Under the pieces are notes generated by a model that saw only the letters and a list, made by a program, of their open reading frames with translations, searched no databases and was not told the origin of the DNA. This document shows positions 25,746 through 34,400 of a DNA stretch of 64,000 bases, in pieces. The DNA lies in assembly GCF_030815585.1 (NCBI RefSeq), contig NZ_JAUSWY010000001.1, positions 3,906,001 to 3,970,000 of the forward strand, in the 5' to 3' direction. The first letter of the stretch is position 1. Every line of letters starts with the position of its first letter. The position numbers were made by a program, and so were the translations under genes. The DNA is from Arthrobacter pascens (GTDB taxonomy: Bacteria > Actinomycetota > Actinomycetes > Actinomycetales > Micrococcaceae).

Positions 25746-26666
25746 ATGGGACACGACCACAGCCACACGCATGGAATCACGGCAACAGGCCGGCACCGCA
25801 AGCGGCTCATCGCCGTCCTGGCCATCACCCTGGCCGTGGTCCTTGTCCAGGTTGTGGGTGCAGCTCTCTCAGGTTCGCTGGCCCTGCTTGCCGACGCGGG
25901 CCACATGCTCTCCGACGCCGCGGGCGTGACCATAGCGCTCCTGGCGGCGTGGATCGCGGGCCGGCCGGCGAGCGACCAGCGGACCTATGGGTACCAACGC
26001 GCAGAGGTCCTCGCTACGCTGGCCAATGCGCTGATCCTCATCGTGATCTCGGTGGTCATCTTCACGGAAGCCATCCGGCGCATCGGTTCCGCCCCAGAGG
26101 TTCACACGGACATCATGCTGTTTGCTGCCATCCTGGGTGCGGTGGCCAACCTGGTGTCCCTGCTGATCCTCCGGGGCGCACACCAGGACAGTCTGAACGT
26201 CCGCGGCGCCTACCTTGAGGTGCTGGGAGACCTGCTGGGCTCGCTCGCGGTCATCGTGGCGGCCGTGGTCATCATCACCACGGGATACCAGGCTGCGGAT
26301 ACCATCGCCTCCGTGCTGATTGCCCTGATGATCCTGCCGCGGGCGTGGAGCCTGCTGCGCGATGTGGTGGATGTCCTGCTTGAGGCAAGCCCCAAGGGGG
26401 TGGAGGTGCAGATGATCCGCGAGCACATCCTCTCCGTTGACGGCGTGGTGGACGTGCACGACATCCACATCTGGACCATTACCTCCGGGGTGCCGGTCTT
26501 TTCCGCGCATGTGGTGGTGGAGGACGGGGTGCTTAACGCTCGGGGGGCGGACCAGGTCCTGGACAAGCTCGGCGCCTGCCTTGGTTCACACTTCGACACC
26601 GAGCACTGCACGTTCCAGCTGGAGCCTGCCAGTCACTCGGAGCACGAGTCGCACCAGCACGCCTAG
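25746..26666 (+). CDS. Cation diffusion facilitator (CzcD/ZitB-like)
   Basis: 306 aa from the ATG at 25746, which gives the expected His-rich N terminus (GHDHSHTHG). Six membrane helices follow, with ALLADAGHMLSDAAGV in helix 2 and metal-site residues HxxxD/DxxxD in helices 2 and 5. The C-terminal cytoplasmic dimerisation domain contains VHDIHIWTI, and a final His-rich tail ends the protein. It exports Zn2+, Co2+ or similar metals from the cytoplasm. Confidence 0.9.
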   Translation: MGHDHSHTHGITATGRHRKRLIAVLAITLAVVLVQVVGAALSGSLALLADAGHMLSDAAGVTIALLAAWIAGRPASDQRTYGYQRAEVLATLANALILIVISVVIFTEAIRRIGSAPEVHTDIMLFAAILGAVANLVSLLILRGAHQDSLNVRGAYLEVLGDLLGSLAVIVAAVVIITTGYQAADTIASVLIALMILPRAWSLLRDVVDVLLEASPKGVEVQMIREHILSVDGVVDVHDIHIWTITSGVPVFSAHVVVEDGVLNARGADQVLDKLGACLGSHFDTEHCTFQLEPASHSEHESHQHA

Positions 26667-26835
26667 TCGCGGGCAGTCAGGTCTGTCACTGCCATTTGCC
26701 GACACGCCGGGGCCAATGAGCCACAACCACTCTTCTGTTGTTTATGTTATTGATGTGACCAGTGTTGCCAAAGCGCAGGGGGTCACGTAGCCTCGGACTG
26801 CTGGGTGATCAGCAGAGGGGCATCTTCGTGTCGCA

Positions 26836-26870
26836 AACCTCGCTCCCCAGCCTTAGTAAGCTGCGAGGTT
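26836..26870 (+). promoter_or_regulatory. Hairpin that can hide the NlpC/P60 ribosome site
   Basis: AACCTCGC (26836-26843) pairs perfectly with GCGAGGTT (26863-26870). The right arm contains GAGG, the likely Shine-Dalgarno of the gene whose ATG is at 26877. Folding would reduce translation. No known riboswitch class was matched. Confidence 0.4.
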
Positions 26871-26876
26871 CTGCGA

Positions 26877-28352
26877 ATGGGTTTGACCGGATCAGGCCGG
26901 AAGGCCGCCGTACTGTGCACCGCCGTCGTACTCTTCGGAACACTTGCACTGCCCGCCCACGCGGCCCCAATACCCCAGGCGCCCAGCATCCAGCGCCCGG
27001 CCTCGCCGGAAATTCCGTCTCCCGAGGACATCGCCTCCGCGAAAACCAGTGAGAGCGCGACGGCGGACCAGGTCACCGCCATCGAACGCATCCTGGCGGA
27101 TGCTTCCACCGCCCAGCAGGCCACATTTGCGCTGGCGCTCCAGGCGAACAACTCCTACGGCGACGCCCTGGTTGAGCTGCAGGAGCGGCAGGCGACCGCT
27201 GAAACTGCCACGGCGAAAGCGAAGGCGGCCGAGCAGGAGCAGGACAAGACCCGCAAGCAGATCGGCCAGCTGGCCGGCGATCTGTACCGCAACGGCGGAA
27301 TGAACCCGGCACTGAGCACATTCGTCAGTGGCGGCGAAGTCCTCCAGCAGGCTGCCACCCTGGAAGCCATTTCAGCCAGCCGCAGCCGCGCTTTCGAATC
27401 GGCCGGGACAGCCGCTGCCGCCGCCCAGTCGCTGACAGCTGCGGCCCAGGACGCCAACCGGGCCGCAGATGATGCGGCAAGGAACGCCGAAGCCCGCCAG
27501 GAGGAGGCCGAACAGGCCAATGCGGCCCAGGTCAAGGCCGTGGCCGATGCCAAGGCGCAAAGGACCGTCCTGGTGGACCAGTTGGCTCAGCTGAGGAACA
27601 CCACGGTCGCCCTGGAATCAGCGCGTGTTGAGGCCCTGGACCGGCAGCGCGAGGAGGCCAGGCTGACTGCCCTGATGGCAGCTGCAGACCAGGTCCCCGC
27701 GGCACAACCGGCTGCGGCTGGACGGGCTGCAGTTGGACAGACGGCCGATCCCGCCGCGGGAAATCCGGCAGCCCTCACCCCGGCTCCGGCACCGGCACCC
27801 GCTGCACCGGCACCCGCTGCTCCGGCACCGGCGGCTCCCGCACCGGCGGCTCCGGCCGCTCCGGCTCCGGCCGCCCCGGCGCCTGGCCCCGTTGCTCCGG
27901 CACCAGTCGCGCCGGCGCCTGCCCCCGCCCCGGTTGCACCGGTGCCTTCGCCGGGCCCTTCGCCGCGCCCTTCGCCGCGAGGATCCAACGAGACCGCCAT
28001 CTCCGTGGCCATGGCCAAGGTGGGGGCGCCGTACTTCTACCAGTGGGGCGGCACCGGCCAGTACGGTTTTGACTGCTCCGGACTCGTGCAGACCGCGTTC
28101 GCCGCCGCGGGCAAACGCCTGGCGCGTACGGCTGCGCAGCAGTATGCCTCCGCCCCCGTACACGTGCCCCTCTCACAGGCACAACGGGGCGACCTGCTTG
28201 TGTGGGGCTCGGCCCCGAACTTCTACCATGTGGCGATCTACCTGGGGAACGGCCAGGTGGTCCAGTCGCTAAACCCGGATGAAGGAATCGCGGTAACCCA
28301 GCTGAGCCGGATGGCCGGAATGCAGCTGTACCCCTACGCTGCCCGCTACTAG
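26877..28352 (+). CDS. Secreted NlpC/P60 peptidoglycan hydrolase
   Basis: 491 aa. The chosen ATG starts a signal peptide (MGLTGSGRKAAVLCTAVVLF, cleavage near PAHAAP). Residues ~45-270 are Ala/Glu/Lys/Gln-rich and predicted coiled coil, as in RipA-type hydrolases. Residues ~300-375 are a Pro/Ala linker of APAPAAP-type repeats. The C-terminal NlpC/P60 domain has catalytic Cys400 in DCSGL and His451 in YHVAIY, followed by LNPDEGIAV. It should cut D-Glu-mDAP/Lys type bonds in wall peptides during division or remodelling. Earlier in-frame starts exist at 26805; they would spoil the signal peptide. Confidence 0.9.
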   Translation: MGLTGSGRKAAVLCTAVVLFGTLALPAHAAPIPQAPSIQRPASPEIPSPEDIASAKTSESATADQVTAIERILADASTAQQATFALALQANNSYGDALVELQERQATAETATAKAKAAEQEQDKTRKQIGQLAGDLYRNGGMNPALSTFVSGGEVLQQAATLEAISASRSRAFESAGTAAAAAQSLTAAAQDANRAADDAARNAEARQEEAEQANAAQVKAVADAKAQRTVLVDQLAQLRNTTVALESARVEALDRQREEARLTALMAAADQVPAAQPAAAGRAAVGQTADPAAGNPAALTPAPAPAPAAPAPAAPAPAAPAPAAPAAPAPAAPAPGPVAPAPVAPAPAPAPVAPVPSPGPSPRPSPRGSNETAISVAMAKVGAPYFYQWGGTGQYGFDCSGLVQTAFAAAGKRLARTAAQQYASAPVHVPLSQAQRGDLLVWGSAPNFYHVAIYLGNGQVVQSLNPDEGIAVTQLSRMAGMQLYPYAARY

Positions 28353-28365
28353 CAGCAGGCCGCAC

Positions 28366-29265
28366 TCAGGACAGGACGTCCTTGGTCACGAACCTTCCGT
28401 ATGCGAGCGCGCCGAACACTGCTACGTAGCCTGCCTGCAGCAGAGCGTTGTCGGCAAAGGAATCCCACAGCATTGGCTGGCGCAGGATGTCCCCAAAGCC
28501 CAACCAGTAGTGGCTGAACAGCCAGGGGTGCAGCCACTCCAGCTGCGGCAACTGGTCCAGGACCTGCGAAACCACGGACACCACCACCGTGGCCGCCATT
28601 GCTCCCACCGGCACCACAGTCAACGTGGACAGGAAAAGGCCAATCGCTGAGAGCCCCGCAAGCGATACCGAGAGGTAACCTGCGATCAGGGCCAGCCGGA
28701 CCGCTGCTTCAGGCGGCTGGACCACATCCCCGGACAGCAGCGTCACCGGTCCGATGGGAAACAGCAACGCTCCGATAGCTGTCCCGGCGAGCGCCACCGT
28801 GACTGGCGCCGCCACACAGAAAGCAAGGGCACCGGCGTATTTGACCAGCAGCAGCCGCACCCGCCCGGCCGGAGCGACCAGCAGATACCGCAGGGTACCC
28901 AGGCTCGCCTCGCCCGCAATCGTGTCACCGGCAACCACTCCGATGGTGAGAGGCAGGAACAACGGAACGGAAACCAGCATTGCCGTGAACGCTACGAAAA
29001 GTCCGTTCTGCGTGATCCGGTCCAGGAAGGCAGGTCCCCTTCCTGGCTGGACAGTCGACGAAAGACGGACGGCGACGGCGATCAGCACCGGTATCGCGGC
29101 CAGTGCCAGCAGCATGGCCCACGTCCGTCGACGCTGGAACAGGACCTTCAGTTCGGACGCCAGAAGGGATCGGCTCGATGCTACGACAGTCTGCGCCACC
29201 GCACCGTTGCGGCGGCGGCCGGGGACACTGACAGGCACGCTGCTGTGTGGCACGCTACTGGGCAA
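28366..29265 (-). CDS. ABC-2 type transporter permease
   Basis: 299 aa with about six hydrophobic segments and a large loop after the first. The pattern TIGVVAGDTIAGEASLGTLRYLL is the usual ABC-2 signature before helix 3. It overlaps the ATPase gene end by 11 bp and is convergent with NlpC/P60, 13 bp away. It probably exports a lipid-linked or peptide substrate; no specificity can be read. Confidence 0.85.
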   Translation of the reverse strand: MPSSVPHSSVPVSVPGRRRNGAVAQTVVASSRSLLASELKVLFQRRRTWAMLLALAAIPVLIAVAVRLSSTVQPGRGPAFLDRITQNGLFVAFTAMLVSVPLFLPLTIGVVAGDTIAGEASLGTLRYLLVAPAGRVRLLLVKYAGALAFCVAAPVTVALAGTAIGALLFPIGPVTLLSGDVVQPPEAAVRLALIAGYLSVSLAGLSAIGLFLSTLTVVPVGAMAATVVVSVVSQVLDQLPQLEWLHPWLFSHYWLGFGDILRQPMLWDSFADNALLQAGYVAVFGALAYGRFVTKDVLS

Positions 29266-30289
29266 CGTCGAACCCCTCCCCCGTCAAGGCTACAAAGCGG
29301 TCCTCGAGGCTCTCCCGCTCAACCGAAAAGCCGCGAACCCGGACCCCTGCCTCCACCAGCCGGGCCACAATTTCCTCCGGCGCGGCGGCCTCCTTGGGAC
29401 CGGCTGCGACGGCGGTCACCACGTCACCTGCCGGAGCCGGGGTGCCGGCCACCGGAGTCATGCCCAACTGCACCAGGACGTCGAAGGCCGTCCCGGCGTC
29501 GGGGGTTAACAGGCGGATCCGCGCTTGGCCGGCCTGGCGCAGTTCCGACAGGGTGCCTTGCGCAACCAGGCGGCCAACACTCATGATGGCCGCGTGTGTG
29601 CAGATCTGCTCCACTTCGGCCAGCAAATGGCTGGAGACGAACACCGTGGCGCCGTCGGCGGCCAGCGAACGGACCAGACTCCGCACCTCCCGGGTGCCCT
29701 GCGGATCAAGCCCGTTGGTGGGCTCATCCAGCACCAGCAGCTCGCGCGGCGAGAGCAGGGCATTGGCGATCCCCAGCCGCTGCTTCATGCCCAACGAATA
29801 TGCGTGGACCCGTTTACCGGCAGCATGCGCCAGGCCAACCCGCTCCAGGGCACTCTTAACCCGCGCCTTGCGGGTAGCAGGCGCCGCATGCCGGCTGGCG
29901 GCATCCAGCCTGTGCAGGTTGGCTGCGCCCGAGAGGAACGGATAAAACGCCGGACCCTCCACGAGTGCCCCCACCCGGGGCAGGACCTCATCCAGCCGCT
30001 GCGGCATCTCCAGCCCCAGGACGTTGACTGTGCCGGCGGAGGCCGCGGCGAGGCCCAGCAACATACGGATTGTGGTGGTCTTTCCGGAGCCATTGGGGCC
30101 CAGGAACCCGAAGACTGAACCCTGCGGCACGGCCAGGTCTATGCCGTCCACGGCCAGCTGATGGCCAAACCGTTTGCTCAGGCCGTTCGTCTCAATGGTC
30201 AGCCTGGACGTCCCGTTTCCGGATACGCCGGTTCCAGCAGCAGCCATTCGAACCGCAGCCGAAGCAGCCTCCCGGCCAGGCGCGCTCAC
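29255..30289 (-). CDS. ABC transporter ATPase (exporter, DrrA/CcmA type)
   Basis: 344 aa. Walker A is GPNGSGKTT, the signature is YSLGMKQRLGIANALL, and Walker B is LLVLDEPTNGLD with the H-loop in VFVSSHLL. A C-terminal extension of ~100 residues is typical of this branch. It overlaps the upstream gene by 4 bp (ATGA) and forms a transport unit with the permease downstream. Confidence 0.9.
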   Translation of the reverse strand: MSAPGREAASAAVRMAAAGTGVSGNGTSRLTIETNGLSKRFGHQLAVDGIDLAVPQGSVFGFLGPNGSGKTTTIRMLLGLAAASAGTVNVLGLEMPQRLDEVLPRVGALVEGPAFYPFLSGAANLHRLDAASRHAAPATRKARVKSALERVGLAHAAGKRVHAYSLGMKQRLGIANALLSPRELLVLDEPTNGLDPQGTREVRSLVRSLAADGATVFVSSHLLAEVEQICTHAAIMSVGRLVAQGTLSELRQAGQARIRLLTPDAGTAFDVLVQLGMTPVAGTPAPAGDVVTAVAAGPKEAAAPEEIVARLVEAGVRVRGFSVERESLEDRFVALTGEGFDVAQ

Positions 30290-31452
30290 GGGGCCACTGC
30301 GCTGGCGGCGGCCTGCAGCCGCTCCGCCGGAACCATCCCCAGGTAGATGCGTCCGTCGTCGGTAAACAGGACGTTGACCAGCGCGGTGGACAGCAGACGC
30401 CCACCGGGAACGACGACGGCGGCCTGGCCCAGGAGCGGATCCCTCAACATGGAATCACTCAACCGGGTTCCCTGCCCGGCCGCTGCCGGGATACCGATGA
30501 CCGTTTCCCAGCCTGTGCCTGTCACCGATGGCTTCTTGGTGGTTGGCTGGGGCACGGCTGGCCGGTCCTGGTACGAGTCGCCTGGGAACTGGTCGGGGGT
30601 GATCATCCCTGGGGATCCTGGTATGACAGGCTGATGCGGGACCGGGGGCACCTGCAGTTCTTTGACGGTGGCGCCCGGCGGGGGAAAGAAGCTGAACAGC
30701 GAGTCGTCCGGCGCCTCAAGGGACAGACTGGTGAAACCCACCTGGAAGGCTGGTTCTGCCTGGCCCCTGGCTGTCACGCCCACCCGGAGCGGCAGGCCCG
30801 TCTGGCCGTCCACCGCGATAGCTACGCGTCCCACGAGTGTCCCCTGTGTCCGAGGTTCCAGCACCAGGTTGTAGGCCGTCCGCCCGGCCACTTCAACGTC
30901 CGGCCCCACCATCACGTGAGTGGAGCTGTCCATCGCGGCCAGCAGCCGGCTGGCAAGAGCTTCCGGAGTGGGGTGCGCCGGCGTTACCGGCTGGGAAAGT
31001 GGCAGGTCGCGGGCGATCGCCGGCAGCGTGAGGTGGGCGGCGGTGTTGTCCTTGGACGAATAGAACCAGAGGTCGCTGTCCCGCCGGATGACGTCACGTT
31101 CAGCCAGGCGGTCCACCAGCTGGATGCGCACCTTAGCCGCCCCGTCCATGAACACGCGGGCAGTGTGCTGGCCGGTCAGGAGTTCGGCGATAGAGGCGGC
31201 CCCTCCCGCGGATGCCGGTCCGGATGTGGGTCCTGTGGCCGGGAGTTCAGGCAGGCCAAGTTCTGAGGTCTGTTCCAGGGTTCCGGAGAACGACTGTGTC
31301 CTGTGCTCGGTCCAAAAAGAGAGGACCTGCGCAGGAGTCTTTTCAGGAAGGGGATCACCGGCCCACACCGGTATGGACCCCGCCAGCACACCGGCGGCAA
31401 TCACAGCAGGTACAGCTGCTGCGGGTATCCACCGCAGCCAGGCACGGCTCAT
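30286..31452 (-). CDS. Secreted LolA/LppX-like protein linked to an ABC-2 exporter
   Basis: 388 aa. An N-terminal hydrophobic segment (about 8-30) could be a signal peptide or anchor. A long domain of alternating beta strands follows (FSGTLEQTSELGL, LWFYSSKDNTAAHL, TAYNLVLEPRTQGTLVGRVA), the half-barrel pattern of LolA/DUF2092-type proteins, which carry hydrophobic or lipid moieties. A Pro-rich stretch and a second small domain end it. First gene of the operon with the ATPase and permease, which suggests it receives or monitors an exported hydrophobic substrate. Function is inference. Confidence 0.7.
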   Translation of the reverse strand: MSRAWLRWIPAAAVPAVIAAGVLAGSIPVWAGDPLPEKTPAQVLSFWTEHRTQSFSGTLEQTSELGLPELPATGPTSGPASAGGAASIAELLTGQHTARVFMDGAAKVRIQLVDRLAERDVIRRDSDLWFYSSKDNTAAHLTLPAIARDLPLSQPVTPAHPTPEALASRLLAAMDSSTHVMVGPDVEVAGRTAYNLVLEPRTQGTLVGRVAIAVDGQTGLPLRVGVTARGQAEPAFQVGFTSLSLEAPDDSLFSFFPPPGATVKELQVPPVPHQPVIPGSPGMITPDQFPGDSYQDRPAVPQPTTKKPSVTGTGWETVIGIPAAAGQGTRLSDSMLRDPLLGQAAVVVPGGRLLSTALVNVLFTDDGRIYLGMVPAERLQAAASAVAP

Positions 31453-31539
31453 GCCAGCCCCACTCCGTCGTTGGCGACCATAGATTCAGATTACGCCTGC
31501 CGGCGGCCGTCCACACCCCTCTATGGGAGGGCACAGTGG

Positions 31540-34371
31540 TTACCCGGGCACTACGGTTCCGGCACCGCCGTCGACCGTGATTCTCTGGCCCGTGGAAAGC
31601 CGCAAGGTAGCGTCGGGGACGCCCACCACCGCAGGGATGCCATACTCCCGGGCCACTACCGCCCCGTGGGAATTCGGGCCTCCCATTTCCATCACCAAGC
31701 CACCGGCTGTGAGGAAAAGCGGAGTCCAGCCGGGATCCGTGGAAGGCGCCACCAGGATCTCGCCCGGTTCCAGACGGGCATCCACCGGATCCAGGATGAC
31801 GCGGGCGGGCGCCGTCACGGTACCGGCGGACGCCGGGCTGCCGGCAAGCGCTCCCGGTGCTGCCGCCGTCGCCGTCGCCGTTCCGCTGGTGGATTGCAGC
31901 GCCTCCGGTTCGGTGCCGTCGGAAAGCAGCAGTCGGGGCACATGGCGCCGTTCAAGCTCCAGGGCGTAGGCTTCCCGCCGCTGCTTCACGAGGTTCCGCA
32001 GGTCATTGCGGCCAGCCGCGGTGCTGCCTCTTGCGGTGCCGCCGGATCCTTGGCCAAGCCCTTGCCTGGCTTCCCCGAAATCCAGGAAGAAGACGTCGTC
32101 CTCGTGATCAATGGTGCCCGCGCCGGCCAGCGCCGCCCCCACCTGGCGCACCTGTTTCCGCACCTCGGCGAGCCCCACCACAAGCTGGTATTTGGGCAGT
32201 TCCCGCAGCCCGGCAAAGAGCCGGCACCGCCGCAATGCCGCCCGCACCAAGGCACCGCGGAGGCGGCCGCGGCTCCGCGCCTCCGCCACGAGGCGCGCCA
32301 CCTGGGCTTCCGCTTCCACTGCGGCGTTGCCGAACTGCACGTCCGGAGCCAGCGTGGGGTCCTCCAGCCGGAGGTAGTTGGCCAGGACGCCGAGGATGTG
32401 GGTGGGATCATCGGACCAGCGGGGCATGCCCACATCGATCTCTGCCACCGCCCGGTGCCCGTACCTGTCCATGAACCGTGTCAGCCCGGCCTGAAGCACT
32501 GCGGGAAGCTGCCCGGCGCTGAACTGCGCCGCCAGGGCGGCGGGCTCCTGGTCTTTCACCGCCCTGGAAGATTCACCGTCGTCCTTGATCACTGTGGCCA
32601 GCCGCCACAGTTCCAGGTCCATCTCGGTGGTCACGTTGTTGGGCAGCCCGCGGAGCACCTGCTGAAGGTCGCCCCAGCGGCTGTGGCTGCCGCCCAGCAG
32701 TTTTCCCGCCAGCGCCAGGGTGGCGAATCCCAATGCCGGGATGGGCAGGATGGCAGGCACAATCGAAAAGAGGCGGCCGCCCAGGATACGCTCAGCGTGA
32801 TCGAGGCGTTCCGCCGGGGCCGCGCCTGAGGGCAGTTCGAGGGCGTTGCCGAACTCCCGGGTGAAGCGGTTCAGCCGGCGCAGCGCCGCCTCCGGCCTGA
32901 ACAGGGCACGGATCAGTGTTTCCGGAGCACGGGCATGGACCGCCGCGGGAACCACGTGCCGCAGCAGGCCAAACGGCGTCCTGCGGGTCACGGAGAATCT
33001 GGGGTCCTCGAAGACCCGGCGCAGCACCGCGGCCGAGCGGGCTTCCATCACGTCAAAAACGCGGGGGACGATCCGCCGACCGATGGTGCTGCGGGCCACG
33101 GTGGTCAGATCGAAGTAGATGCGTTGGCCTGCCTCGGCATAGGGTGGCGGCCCGTGGCGTGGCTCCGGGACGTCGAAACCGGCTGCCTTGGCCACGGAGG
33201 AGGCAATGAGCCGGAAGGCTGCCAGGCCCATCGGTGTCATGGGGCGGGTGAGGCCCTGGGCGAGGCTGAAGCACAGATACACCCGCGGACCGGATCCTGT
33301 GGAAGCCCGCTCCGGCACGGGGTACAGGGTAGTGATGGGGCGTGACTGCGTCAGCCACAGCCGGCCGTCGCGGTCGATGGCCCATTCCGTGTCCTGTGGC
33401 GAACCGAAATGCCGCTCGACAAGCCGGCCAAGGGCAGCCAGTTCAGCGGCCTGGCCATCTGTCAGGCAGGCGGTGGCTCCGGCGTCGGGCATTGCCACAC
33501 TTTCGGTTCCGCCTCCGGGCAGCGGCCGGACCGTCACCCGTTTGTCCCCGAGCCGCCGCTCCCGGATCCGTCCTGTGACAAGGTCCACCTCAAAGTGATC
33601 CGGATTGACGGCACCGGAAACCACTGCCTCACCCAGCCCCGGACTGGCGTCGATGACAGCCTCTTGCCTGCGGCCGGTGACTGGATTGGCGGTGAACATG
33701 ACGCCGGCCACGGCGGCGTCCACCATCCGTTGGACCACGACGGCGAGCGCCACGGTTCCGGGGTCGATCCCCCGGCTTGCCCGGTAACTTACCGCCCGGT
33801 CAGTCCAGAGGGACGCCCAGCAGTTCCTCATGGCCTCCAGGACAGCGGCCGTGCCCACCACGTTGAGATAGGTGTCCTGCTGCCCGGCGAAGCTGGCGAA
33901 GGGAAGATCCTCGGCGGTTGCCGAGGATCTCACGGCCACCGGGACATCCTGCCCCAGCCCAACGCAGGCTTCCGTCACCGCTGCTGCGATTTCCGGCGGG
34001 ATGTCCGCCGCGCGGATGATGTCCCGTGCCCTGCCGGCCAGCGCTGCCAGCTCGGGCAGCTGATCGACGGCGGTGGCCTTCAGCGCAAGGTGCACCGTGC
34101 CGAGGCTTTCAGCCACTGAGCGGGAGTCTGATTGGGTTGCCAGGCGATAGGCGTCCGTGGTCACGCAAAAGCCGCCAGGCACGGGCAATCCGGCGGTCAC
34201 CAGCTCGCCAAGGTTGGCGGCCTTGCCGCCAACCAGCGGAACCATGGCGGAATCAATCTGCTCCAGAGCCAGAACCAGAACCGACTCCGGGGCTTGGCCT
34301 CCAGACTCCAGTGGTGCTTCTCCCGGTGCGCCGGGGAACTCGTCAGGTCCTGCCTCTGCGGAATCCGCCAC
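31540..34371 (-). CDS. PEP synthase / rifampicin phosphotransferase-like protein
   Basis: 943 aa. The N-terminal ATP-grasp domain (about 25-345) has VPLVGGKAANLGEL and VAVRSSATAEDLPFASFAGQ. A ~400-residue central region is not like PEP synthase barrels. The C-terminal swivelling His domain holds DPGWTPLFLTAGGLVMEMGG and phospho-accepting His902 in NSHGAVVAREYG. This three-part layout without a PEP/pyruvate TIM barrel matches rifampicin phosphotransferases and related orphan enzymes better than PpsA (which has the barrel). The second GTG (34371) is preferred, with AGGAGG 7 nt upstream. It forms an operon with the tandem USP gene (29-bp gap). Confidence 0.8.
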   Translation of the reverse strand: MADSAEAGPDEFPGAPGEAPLESGGQAPESVLVLALEQIDSAMVPLVGGKAANLGELVTAGLPVPGGFCVTTDAYRLATQSDSRSVAESLGTVHLALKATAVDQLPELAALAGRARDIIRAADIPPEIAAAVTEACVGLGQDVPVAVRSSATAEDLPFASFAGQQDTYLNVVGTAAVLEAMRNCWASLWTDRAVSYRASRGIDPGTVALAVVVQRMVDAAVAGVMFTANPVTGRRQEAVIDASPGLGEAVVSGAVNPDHFEVDLVTGRIRERRLGDKRVTVRPLPGGGTESVAMPDAGATACLTDGQAAELAALGRLVERHFGSPQDTEWAIDRDGRLWLTQSRPITTLYPVPERASTGSGPRVYLCFSLAQGLTRPMTPMGLAAFRLIASSVAKAAGFDVPEPRHGPPPYAEAGQRIYFDLTTVARSTIGRRIVPRVFDVMEARSAAVLRRVFEDPRFSVTRRTPFGLLRHVVPAAVHARAPETLIRALFRPEAALRRLNRFTREFGNALELPSGAAPAERLDHAERILGGRLFSIVPAILPIPALGFATLALAGKLLGGSHSRWGDLQQVLRGLPNNVTTEMDLELWRLATVIKDDGESSRAVKDQEPAALAAQFSAGQLPAVLQAGLTRFMDRYGHRAVAEIDVGMPRWSDDPTHILGVLANYLRLEDPTLAPDVQFGNAAVEAEAQVARLVAEARSRGRLRGALVRAALRRCRLFAGLRELPKYQLVVGLAEVRKQVRQVGAALAGAGTIDHEDDVFFLDFGEARQGLGQGSGGTARGSTAAGRNDLRNLVKQRREAYALELERRHVPRLLLSDGTEPEALQSTSGTATATAAAPGALAGSPASAGTVTAPARVILDPVDARLEPGEILVAPSTDPGWTPLFLTAGGLVMEMGGPNSHGAVVAREYGIPAVVGVPDATLRLSTGQRITVDGGAGTVVPG

Positions 34372-34400
34372 CTGCACGCCTCCTGACGATGAGGGGACGG

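Noticed and set aside
26701..26876. ydaO-type (c-di-AMP) riboswitch before NlpC/P60
   Set aside because: Such switches often precede these genes, but I could not find the conserved blocks of the class; only the ribosome-site hairpin is reported.
27777..27990. APAPAAP-coding repeats as a CRISPR or satellite array
   Set aside because: They are a Pro/Ala linker inside the NlpC/P60 gene, with the frame kept and no spacers.
31303..32829. Plus-strand frame of about 500 codons
   Set aside because: Antisense to the LolA-like and Rph/PEP-synthase-like genes.
31540..34371. Simple call as PEP synthase for gluconeogenesis
   Set aside because: The PEP/pyruvate barrel motifs are not visible; the name is kept open.
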